A stretch of DNA of 20,982 bases from Mycogone perniciosa. Its lineage: Eukaryota; Ascomycota; Sordariomycetes; Hypocreales; Hypocreaceae. The stretch covers positions 1 to 20,982 of the forward strand of contig JAOALB010000308.1 in NCBI GenBank assembly GCA_025331125.1. The letters are read 5' to 3'. Positions 9,125-16,719 of the stretch are shown here, one piece after another (the stretch's first letter is position 1; each line of letters begins with the position of its first letter). Below the pieces are notes generated by a model. It did not search any database, was not told the DNA's origin, and was given only the letters and a program-made list of their open reading frames with translations. Position numbers and translations under genes: made by a program.

Positions 9125-10296
9125 CTATGGACATACTATAGGAGCTAGCTTTTTCCATCCCTTATCTTTAGCAGGCCAGAATTTGAAGATCCATTCATCC
9201 GGCAACGCTTGTTTGTTCACTGTCGAAGGGAATATCTTTATTGCCCGTGGTACCGCATCCAGACTTCTCAACAATCAGTACTGATTGATAAGGCCCTTAC
9301 TGATTACTGATTGATTAGCTTATCAGTAAAGTGGGGCTATATGTACATGGATGTCACGTGATGTATTGCTATGTTACGTGGTGTAGTACCGGCTACGTTG
9401 AGAAATTCCAAGCAGAGGCAATATTTAACGCGGCAATTTTATAACGCGAGGCTAAATTATACAATACATCTCTAAAATCTGTAAATATTTAAAGACATAG
9501 GGTACCAGATACAAGGCTAAATATATATAGCTAACAGTGCTACCATAGCACGGGAACTAGGGGTCAGGATAGTAACGATGTTATGCTAAAGAGGCAAGAA
9601 GCTATCATATAAGGTCTAGTCTATGGTTATCACGTGTGAGATCTCGTGATGTCAAGCTCCAGCCACCCTAGACTAACTCAGTTTTTAACTGCATTGAATA
9701 ATAAAGTTGTTGTAATGAAATCAAAGTTTTTTAATTTGAGATAAAAAAAATCGGTTCAATTAATGCCTGGCTTTCAACGTTGACCTCTTCTTGGATAATT
9801 ATGAGGAACGAGTACTTCGTAAGTTGGGCTGAGTTATATTCCTGATTTGTTTTCATCGCTATGCCTGGAGGGGTTAAGCCGACGCGGCCCGATATTAATC
9901 CGAACTGGTTCTGAGAATTATGGTCACGTGACCTACTGATTGATACTGATTGTTGAGAAGTCTGACCGCATCTCGCTCATAAATTGCGATGCAATTTCTA
10001 TCTCTATTTCTTCTGACAGCTTCTCGGAGTTGAATGAGGATGGTAACTAACTTTTGTAATTCGATCTGATGTCCGGTTTCCCAGTCTTTGAAGTGAGTCG
10101 CGACATTGTTAATCTTGACTTCCTTGAATGTTCCATTAGTATGATAGCCAATTATGAGCCAAGGTGTCCGACCGAACCAGAGCTGTGGTAGATAGGTACC
10201 TAAACACTTTGGCTTTGCTGCCGTTTTGATTTCTGCTGCTGTAGATTGAGGCATTGGCATCCTCTGGTTGGGAGATTTGGTTGCTTGGGCTGGCAA
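9125..10296 (-). pseudogene. conserved fungal protein of unknown role, split by a MITE
   Basis: The first part (10296 to 9965) reads MPMPQSTAAEIKTAAKP (best start 10260), then LWFGRTPWLIIGYHTNGTF, NNVATHFKDWETGHQIELQK, LVTILIQLREAVRR and NCIAIYERDAV. There the hAT-type element begins. Skipping the element and one copy of its 8-bp duplication, the frame continues at 9251 without shift: PRAIKIFPSTVNKQALPDEW, IFKFWPAKDKGWKKLAPIV, to TAG at 9125-9127. The seamless join shows that the gene was intact at this point when the element landed. The WFGRTPWLIIG...LREAVR...ALPDEWI pattern resembles widespread fungal proteins that databases often label geranylgeranyl pyrophosphate synthetase-like; no prenyltransferase DDxxD motif is present here, so no enzyme role is assigned. 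A stop lies just upstream at a poly-A tract, so the true 5' end is unclear. Confidence 0.7.
9260..9964. mobile_element. 705-bp hAT-type MITE with perfect TIRs and 8-bp TSD
   Basis: The ends are perfect 21-bp inverted repeats (9260-9280 and 9944-9964) starting CAGACTTCTCAACAATCAGT, with CAG/CTG termini. The identical 8-mer ACCGCATC flanks it directly at 9252-9259 and 9965-9972. An 8-bp duplication with short TIRs that start CAG is the hallmark of hAT elements. Just inside both ends are repeats of TACTGATTGAT, as expected for subterminal transposase-binding sites, and the palindrome GGTCACGTGACC at 9922-9933. The interior is AT-rich with no transposase frame, so the copy is non-autonomous. It interrupts the conserved gene on the minus strand. 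Perfect ends and duplication mean the insertion is recent relative to the older decay around it. Confidence 0.92.
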
Positions 10297-10372
10297 GGCT
10301 TCGGCCTGTGATTTTTTTTATTTTTTTTATTACTATTTACGACCACTCTGTATCTAGGTATAACAGCCTCGT

Positions 10373-10490
10373 TGTGACGAACCGTCATACCGTCACGCCA
10401 ACAGGCAAAAGAACAGGCTAATAATCGCATTTCTAGCAATTATCATGATGGTACCAACTGTATATAAGGGAAACGTGCTTGGAACGTGAC
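10373..10490 (+). repeat. LTR-like direct repeat, copy 1
   Basis: This 118-bp block starts TGTGACGAACC and ends GGAACGTGAC. It pairs with 11465-11584 in the same orientation; shared words include CGCATTT-TAGCAAT, GATGGTACCAAC and GGAACGTGAC. TG at the start and a TATATAAGG box at 10461-10469 resemble the 5' part of a gypsy-type LTR (U3 with promoter). The true 3' end of the LTR is not clear, and no primer-binding site is recognised. Confidence 0.55.
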
Positions 10491-11464
10491 AGTTCTTTGT
10501 CGCCGACTCGCCGGAAAGTAGCTAGATCCATCGGGGTCTAGCTTCTACTCGGGGTAAATCATTGCGGTTCATTCAAATAAGATGCTGTAGCTTCGAAATC
10601 TCCTACTAAAAAGTCTCTGCCTGGATGTCGAGTCTACACCTACGGCTATCCCGCCTTACAGCCAAGTTTACTCACTTTTGTACCCAATTAATTGCCTCCG
10701 GTCTCTAATAGTCGGTCCGTAAAGGAAGAGGCTACGGGTACTCCGTACGCAGTAGCAACACAATCGATGCGACGATGGAGCCTTGTCTTCTCACCGTCCC
10801 GATCGTCTAGGCTCGGCAGATACCGAAAAACCACATCTTAGTAATTCTCCGTAGAATAGGAACAATTTTTTGTTAAGTCTAGGGCGCTATTTATTTATCC
10901 TAGCTTTAACCCCGCGTTTCAGTACCTGACTATAGAACGATTCCGACTAATGTGACGATCCGGGTTGATTCTCAAGGGATAAACCGAGGTTCGTGAGTTT
11001 ATGTTGACAGAGAGGTCAGGGATGAATACTGAGCAGGGTAACGTAGTCACGATTCTGTAGAACAGGCGGTTCTGGTGAATGCAATTTGTTAACGACTGTC
11101 TAAGTAACTATACTAAACGAGTGACAAGCCAGTCGTATATATACAACGGAAATCTACATGTGATCACACTTCTTGGTGTAGTGAGCGTTTGAGTGATCAC
11201 TCTTAGCGCGGTGATCACTTCTTGATGATTGGTCGGTGTAACCGATATTCTCCCGTGCCCCCGTGATCTGGTCTTCGACATGGTCGGGTCGTGACAATAA
11301 AGGGGAACTATTATTAATCGTATTCTCAGCGAGTGGCAAATTATCCCCCCGCTTAGATCTTTTGTATGCACCTTGATAGGCTATACATATTATTACTGTT
11401 CGACTGAGATACAGAGTAGTTTTTTAAGCCTTAAACTTTTATTTATATAACCCTAACTTATTTA
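10491..11464. other. 1 kb between the LTR-like repeats, no gene seen
   Basis: No protease, reverse transcriptase or integrase motif can be read. The minus frame 11108-11371 (87 codons) is unrecognised. Small-scale structure: the palindrome GTGATCAC occurs three times in 59 bp (11160, 11193, 11211), and the hairpin TCGGT-GTA-ACCGA lies at 11233-11245. TACTCCGTA occurs at 10739-10747. The part after 10490 may include the rest of an LTR. Confidence 0.4.
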
Positions 11465-11584
11465 TGTAACGAACCAATATACTATTACGCCAAATAGGGC
11501 AAAAGATTAGGCCATTGATCGCATTTGTAGCAATCAACGTGATGGTACCAACCGTCTATAAGGATAATCGTGCTGGAACGTGAC
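11465..11584 (+). repeat. LTR-like direct repeat, copy 2
   Basis: This is the second copy of the block at 10373-10490. It starts TGTAACGAACC, has a TCTATAAGG box at 11553-11561 and ends GGAACGTGAC. Differences from copy 1 are largely C/T and G/A changes, plus a few small indels. The sequences part company after position 11584. Confidence 0.55.
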
Positions 11585-12745
11585 GACGTGGTTTCATATC
11601 CGCATTTTTTTATACATCTGCACTCCCGTCCATCACACATAGACAGAAAAAAGGCATAATGCCGAATAAAGCAAGTATATAATACATCGGCTTGCGCTAT
11701 TGACGAGATAAAAAAATACAGTGGCCGGTGAGACGGTGGTGGTGGCTCTCCTCTTTTCTTCTTATCAATGCCATATACATACTTATATACATACGGGCTC
11801 CATACATATGCTTTGCCAAGTATCCCCTGTAGATGGCTCCATCGACAGACAGGTATGATTCAATTGATGCTCCATACTACGGAGTATATCCTCTATGAAT
11901 CATGTTGAGTGAACAAAAGGAAGGGACACAAAAAGACTCAACTAATAGAATCCATGGATGATTCTAAATGGATTACCAATGCTGTGGATCTCTCGGTCAC
12001 TGGTCGGCGCACTACACCTATCGTTATAATCCCTGTAAATCTCTCACTTGTCAGCTTGTACCTGTACTATACCTTTTGTTATGTGTGTGGGGTCTCTAAT
12101 GCTCTTTAGTCTACTCCGTACCTAGTATCTTATACCCAGGGTGCCCTACTCCGGCTCGACCAGGCCCAGTTTATACGTTGTATGTACAGAGCATGTATGT
12201 ACATCCGTCTGTAAGATGCTGAAAGATATTTACAAGCCGGGGCAGTGAAAGTCGAGCCTAATTTAGTCAAGAATGTGAAGATTCTTGGCGACCTTGAAGG
12301 CGATGTAAGAAATCTTGACGAGATCGGTCAATGTGTTTTTGCTCAAGACATCGTGGGGATTGATGGAAATATATCACCTCGAAAAACAGTCACAGATGGC
12401 CTGGCTCAAATTTAGCTATATACAGGCGTTGGTTGGTGGACTTTCTAATCCCTGGTCAGCCTGGGCGCTGATGCGTGGACCGTATTCTCGACGGTTTTCT
12501 TTATGAGAGGAATATCGTAGCAGATCTGTCACACAACAGCGATCAATTGGTAGCGGGCGACGAGCACAAACATAGCTCTGGAATCGAGCAATTGAAGAAT
12601 CTTGTTTTCTAACTAAATGAGCGAAATAACTACTGTTTAAATACACAGAGCTCGTCGGCGATAATAGATTAGGGCCGACACAAGTTAAGGGATAACTGAT
12701 GGGATAACTGAGACCTGTCGCAACATGTGGGTTTATTCCCCGCAG
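11585..12745. other. 1.1 kb without a firm gene; short open segment at 12215-12415
   Basis: Plus-strand frame 12215-12415 is open for 66 codons (containing VKVEPNLVKNVKILGDLEGD and ending VTDGLAQI). The complementary strand is also protein-like there (INPHDVLSKNTLTDLVKISY, IAFKVAKNLHIL) with stops that RIP could explain. I recognise neither and cannot choose the strand. TACGGAGTA/TACTCCGTA occurs at 11878-11886 and 12112-12120. The last ~50 bp belong to the LINE 3' region. Confidence 0.35.
12689..12712 (-). repeat. tandem 12-mer in the LINE 3' untranslated region
   Basis: GGGATAACTGAT is followed directly by GGGATAACTGAG. On the coding strand of the LINE these are two CAGTTATCCC units about 35-60 bases after the stop codon at 12746. 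Short 3'-terminal tandem repeats are common at the ends of I/Tad-clade LINEs, so they probably lie near the 3' end of this copy. Confidence 0.5.
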
Positions 12746-13050
12746 TTAATTTGCGTCTAGTCGGCCAGTGGCCATCGCGAACTGGATTGTCGCTCGCACT
12801 GCTTTTAGGTTTGGTGTCTATTTGTCGTTATCTGACGGTGACTTTCCTTTTAAGTAGAAGGAGATGTTGCCTTTTTGTGTTTCCGTGCATTGGAGCATCT
12901 CTATTCGGTGTGTTATCCACTTTCTGCATCGGAACAGAAAGTAGTCTACCGTCTCCCTTTTATATCCGCATTCGCACTGATCTGACGGTGCTACATTAAT
13001 TCGAAAAAGGTAGTCGTTCAATCTTGTTATACCTGTCCTGAGTTAAGAAA
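12746..13050 (-). pseudogene. Tad-like LINE ORF2, C-terminal fragment
   Basis: The minus strand encodes the tail that follows RNase H in fungal Tad-like LINEs: LRTGITRLNDYLFRINVA, then the zinc-knuckle-like CECGYKRETVDYFLFRCRKW, EMLQCTETQKGNISFYLKG and TPNLKAVRATIQFAMATGRL before TAA at 12746-12748. Stops at a Gln position just before LRTG and at the Trp position after SPSDNDK fit RIP. Reverse transcriptase, endonuclease and RNase H are missing, so this is a 5'-truncated copy, as LINE insertions usually are. It belongs to the same general family as the RNase H fragment at the right window edge. Confidence 0.85.
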
Positions 13051-13201
13051 AAACGCTAGATTCGTTCCGCGATAGACTGTTGTAGAGTAGTTGAGTGTGC
13101 TTTCCCGGTAGTGCTTTATTTATTCTCTTGGAATGCTTTCCGGTATTTTCCGGCAAATACCTATCTTTTCGCTGTTGTAACTGTACTAAGTTAAGTGCTA
13201 T

Positions 13202-13430
13202 TGTCGGATAACGTTAGTCTAGTTATTGGAAATAAGTAAAAGTGTATATGTAAAGGAACCTGTGATCTGACGTAAAGTGAAATAGAATGCGCGGTGTTCT
13301 ATTTCTATAATAAAATGGCTGGAAGAGAATCGAATGAGGATGAGAGGAGGACAGAGCAATTGAGCACAATTCTGGGCCCCAATTTTCTGCAAAAGTGATC
13401 AAGCTGACTACGTAACTGAGTTTTCCAACA
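13202..13430 (-). repeat. solo LTR-like repeat, copy B (inverted)
   Basis: Read on the minus strand the unit starts TGTTGGAAAACTCAG at 13430 and ends ATCCGACA at 13202 (229 bp), matching copy C closely over its whole length. The central hairpin is kept, but with a change in each arm: GAAATAGAA and TTCTATTTC in place of GAAACAGAA and TTCTGTTTC. The 5-bp flanks (GCTAT and CGGAT) do not match, so there is no target duplication. No retrotransposon interior adjoins it. Confidence 0.8.
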
Positions 13431-13870
13431 CGGATACCATCTTACTCAAGGGGCCCAGCCGGGCAAAGGGGAGATTAAAGGTGTTTTCTTGGTAGCTAGT
13501 CAAGAGGTGGTGGTTTTTACTGTAAGTAGGCACCCAAAGATAGGGATACCTGTAGATGTAGGGGGAAGCTGAGAATTGAATTTGCACTCTTGCTGATCCC
13601 AATTCAGGTGGGAAAAGCTACTACCTAAGTACATAAATAGCTATATACCAAATATGTACTATGTACTCGTGGTTCTATAGATCCGGGTTCTTGAGAATTA
13701 TCCCGGCGTCCGAATGCAGTTAGTAACTGACAAATCCGACTATAGATTCATTCCTGAGATTGACGAGAACCTAACAGCAGTTCCAATCGTATTATTAAAC
13801 CGATTTTGTCGATTGACTGATTGAATCGATGATAAGTGCTGGAACCTGCTTCCCACTCCTAACCGAGCTC
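13431..13870. other. intergenic stretch downstream of the secreted-protein gene
   Basis: The only frame of note is 64 codons on the minus strand (13408-13602), unrecognised and overlapping LTR B. The part 13795-13870 is the 3' flank of the secreted-protein gene. Nothing else is seen. Confidence 0.4.
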
Positions 13871-14542
13871 CTAAGGTGAATCGGAACACTGGCTGCCGCA
13901 CCCATAGTTGATAGTCGAAGTCGGTGATTTATGCTCGAAATTATTGATCCAGGCCGTATAGTCGTCGCCATCCTTTTTGCCAGGATTATGGCACCGCCGT
14001 CGTTGGTATGCCCCCTGCGAGAGATACTGCTGCCGGGCCCAGATGATATGACATTGACCGTCGTTCCAGGTGCAGGATGTGGTATCCGACGCAGAGTGGC
14101 ACTTCTGCAAAGCATATCCTGCGTTGATACCAAATTTGGCAATCTTCGTCTCAATACCCACAGATATGTTAATAGACCATGTCTCGCAGGTCTGGGTTCC
14201 TGTCATCTTGGCAACCTGGCAAATGTTGGTGCCAGTACACCAGACTTTGTTTGACGCCGGATACCAATTGCCGTAAGTTATGGTCTGACCGACCACAAAG
14301 TAGTCGGTCCAGCAATTGACCCCAGACGCATAGCGGTGTGAACTGTCAGAACCAATATAGGTACCCTCCCCATCGTTGTACCGCTTAATAAGAGTACCGT
14401 TATTGGCCTCAGCGGCAATAGCCTCAGCGATAAGACGCTCAGGGGCAGGAATCTCATAGGTAGGAGCCTCTGCGGCAGGATAGGCGCTTGCAATAGACAA
14501 GCAGGCCATAAGAAGCCCAAAGCAGGCTTGAAGTTTTGCCAT
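13871..14542 (-). CDS. secreted cysteine-rich protein, 223 aa
   Basis: This intronless frame runs from ATG at 14542 (context CACGATGG, A at -3 and G at +4) to the stop at 13871-13873. Residues 1-20 form a signal peptide (LQACFGLLMACLSIASA, cleavage after A-S-A). Residues 21-54 form a short acidic pro-region ending in a Kex2-type Lys-Arg at 53-54 (NGTLIKR). The rest has ten cysteines (77, 102, 108, 119, 148, 157, 164, 184, 215, 219), enough for five disulfides, and a possible N-glycosylation site at Asn125 (NIS). Recognisable blocks are VWCTGTNICQVAK, TWSINISVGI and WNDGQCHIIWARQQYLSQGA. I do not recognise a named family; the layout is that of a processed, extracellular fungal protein such as an effector or antagonist. 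It is the only long gene here with neither stop nor frameshift, although its neighbours are decayed. Function is not assigned. Confidence 0.85.
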   Translation of the reverse strand: MAKLQACFGLLMACLSIASAYPAAEAPTYEIPAPERLIAEAIAAEANNGTLIKRYNDGEGTYIGSDSSHRYASGVNCWTDYFVVGQTITYGNWYPASNKVWCTGTNICQVAKMTGTQTCETWSINISVGIETKIAKFGINAGYALQKCHSASDTTSCTWNDGQCHIIWARQQYLSQGAYQRRRCHNPGKKDGDDYTAWINNFEHKSPTSTINYGCGSQCSDSP

Positions 14543-14735
14543 CGTGACGAGAGTAGCAAGAGATACTGCGAGCGTAGAAAATGCAGTAATAAAAGGTCAA
14601 GGCGATCGTACTAAAGTAGAAAGGGGATAATCACTAGAGAGAATCAGCAAAAGAAGCCTACAAGTCGGTGGTGTGAGAAGAGACTGATTAATGGTTGTGA
14701 ATTCATAGATACCAGAACGTGTATTTCTATTGCTG

Positions 14736-14743
14736 TTTTTATA
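14736..14743 (-). promoter_or_regulatory. TATA-like box of the secreted-protein gene
   Basis: On the minus strand the bases read TATAAAAA, about 195 bp upstream of the ATG at 14542. The distance would allow a 5' leader of roughly 150 nt, ordinary for fungal secreted-protein genes. This is the best TATA-like word in the upstream region; the assignment rests on position and sequence only. Confidence 0.4.
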
Positions 14744-14799
14744 TTTCTTAGGAGTACAGCTCATTATAAGTTGCTCATATATAACGGGTGGATTGTCTT

Positions 14800-16189
14800 A
14801 GCTACTGAACGGACCCATTTCGATCAACATTTTGGCGCATTTCAAGCCAATTAGCAAGGGTGTCTAATAGCGCGCTAGACATAAAGATACACAACTTACT
14901 CCATACCTTCTGCGTACTTCCTCTTTCAGCAAGATAGCGTATCTGTAAATTGATTTATATCATAGTACTACTGTAGAAAGGGAAAGACTAGGCGCAGTAG
15001 AATTCCTATCTAGCATAATACAGTAACTTAAGATTAATAGGCTTAAAGTGTCCGGGATTCCCGCAATAAAGTCTAATAGATAACTAGCTTAAAATCAGTA
15101 CGTCCGATTTCCCAAAGACGTTAAACTAGCCCTAGACCTTCCTAATTAAAATTAGTGCTTATAGAGAAAGGCTAGATCTATTCTTTAGTATCTTTAAAAT
15201 TTATCACTACTATAATATCTTAGATTACTAAAACTATTATTATAGAGTATAAAGGCAGTATATAGTAATTGAACTTATTACAGTCCTATAAACTTTAGGT
15301 AATAATAGCTAATATCAATGTAGAATTGTTAAGGATCTGAGTTTAATATAAGCATATCTGCCGATCATTGCGGGAAATCCTTGTAATACTGACTGTATTA
15401 TAGATCCGTTAGTGTAGGGTACCTAAATAAGTTAACCCCAGTCTAATAAAACGCCCGGCTTATATAGAATAAAAAAGAGTATTAACGCACTTCGTATTTA
15501 CATAATAAATAAAGGAACTTGAAGCCAATAATTATCTTGTCGGTGTTTTCATTCCTCCTATGAAACCAACGTCCTAGTTATAAATATTGACAAAACACCC
15601 CACCTATTCACCTCTACACCCCTATAGATCTAAAATCTTATAGGGCAAAAACAGTCTTGCTAGACCGCTGGATAGTATATATATAGAGCCATGAGTTTCT
15701 CACTGTCAGCAAGTCTAGTCCACAGTCCCGTACCCGCTAGTACTATACGAAGCCAGGGATTGCCGTGTGTACTATGAGACTTGCTTACTAGGAGTATATA
15801 ATCCATCTCCGCCACTTAGCTGGTCCAGGCCCACCTCTAGTTCATTCACTTTTTGTATTGGTTTGAACCCTGATAGATTGTATGCCTACACAGAGAACAC
15901 TATTGGTACTAGTCTTATATGTTGACTACCTAAATTAGCCTTCTCTCCGGTATCACCCCCTCTAGTCCCAGATCTACTTCGCACAGACAATCTTATTTCA
16001 TGCATCTCTTCCAACCCCATTCGGTACGTCAACATATAGACTTGGTCCGGCCGGCAGTTATTGCCTTCCCCTCGTAGCGTAGGTCCGATGTTATACGAAG
16101 TCTCCTTGAAGTATGGCTTCAATATGCATGCTGTGTTGGATCCCGCGTCGATCACCATAAACCCCTCAGCCAACGCTAGCTACGTTTTG
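14800..16189. other. AT-rich decayed DNA without genes
   Basis: From about 14900 to 15700 the sequence is dominated by TA-rich words and stops in every frame, as expected of heavily mutated repeat DNA. An imperfect inverted pair, GGGATTCCCGCAAT near 15055 and its complement near 15367-15380, could be the ends of a decayed small element but is too weak to call. The minus frame 15886-16173 (95 codons, starting MAEGFMVIDAGSN) is open but unrecognised. I see no transposase or host domain. Confidence 0.45.
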
Positions 16190-16439
16190 GATACGACATC
16201 GGGGGTTCGGCATCGAACTAGAGACTGCTTATGTTGAGATAACAAAAGATCGGCTATTTTGAGTCTCTCTGGGGTGTCTCGACGGTGGTGTAGCTTTGGA
16301 CATAATCCTCGCTTTTGACGCTGTCTTCGAAAGAGTTGATATCAAAATAGCTGCTCTGCCTCCGGCACTGGCACAACAGGCAGCCATAATTGCCGAAATA
16401 CCGCAGTCTGAAGACCCGGTAGATTCATATGAATCTTAA
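16190..16439 (+). other. unidentified coding-like fragment beside LTR C
   Basis: Plus-strand frame with one TGA near 16256 and otherwise open to TAA at 16437-16439. It contains GIELETAYVEITKDRLF, CLDGGVALDIILAFDAVFER, VDIKIAALPPALAQQAAII and EDPVDSYES. The single stop fits a mutated Trp. It may be the C-terminal end of a lost gene; I do not recognise it. It does not continue the NLR reading frame found on the other side of the LTR. Confidence 0.3.
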
Positions 16440-16490
16440 CGTGGAAACCGAGTACTATCGTACTTCGTATACTCGTAGATGCACCAGAGC

Positions 16491-16719
16491 TATTGGAAAA
16501 CTCAGTTACGTAGTCAGCTTGATCACTTTTGCAGAAAATTGGGGCCCAGAATTGTGCTCAATTGCTCTGTCCTCCTCTCATCCTCATTCGATTCTCTTCC
16601 AGCCATTTTATCATAGAAACAGAACGCCGCGCGTTCTGTTTCACCTCACGTCAGATCACAGGTTCCCTTGCATACACACTTTTGCTTATTTCCAACAACT
16701 AGACCGACGTTATCCGACA
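16491..16719 (+). repeat. solo LTR-like repeat, copy C
   Basis: This 229-bp unit starts TATTGGAAAACTCAG and ends TTATCCGACA. It matches copy B (inverted) almost throughout and copy A more distantly. Its centre is a perfect hairpin: GAAACAGAACGC at 16616-16627, spacer CGC, and GCGTTCTGTTTC at 16631-16642. The right end lies at the point where the NLR reading frame is lost. The 5-bp flanks (AGAGC and GTGAC) differ, so either the insertion was followed by a deletion or rearrangement on its left, or the target duplication has decayed. Confidence 0.8.

Noticed and set aside
9003..9284. 93-codon plus-strand open frame
   Set aside because: Antisense to the downstream part of the split conserved gene, and its last codons lie in the MITE terminal repeat.
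12315..12646. Plus frame 12315-12506 and minus frame 12416-12646
   Set aside because: They overlap each other, show no motif and do not agree with the better open segment at 12215-12415.
13931..14254. 107-codon plus-strand open frame (and minus 13795-14154)
   Set aside because: Shadows of the secreted-protein gene in other frames; no signal peptide or domain of their own.
15045..15385. Imperfect inverted repeat GGGATTCCCGCAAT / ATTGCGGGAAATCC as ends of a decayed small element
   Set aside because: Needs an indel to align, is only about 14 bp, and has no visible target duplication in very AT-rich DNA.
16086..16102. loxP-like word TTATACGAAGT
   Set aside because: Only one half-site resemblance and no inverted partner; a chance match.
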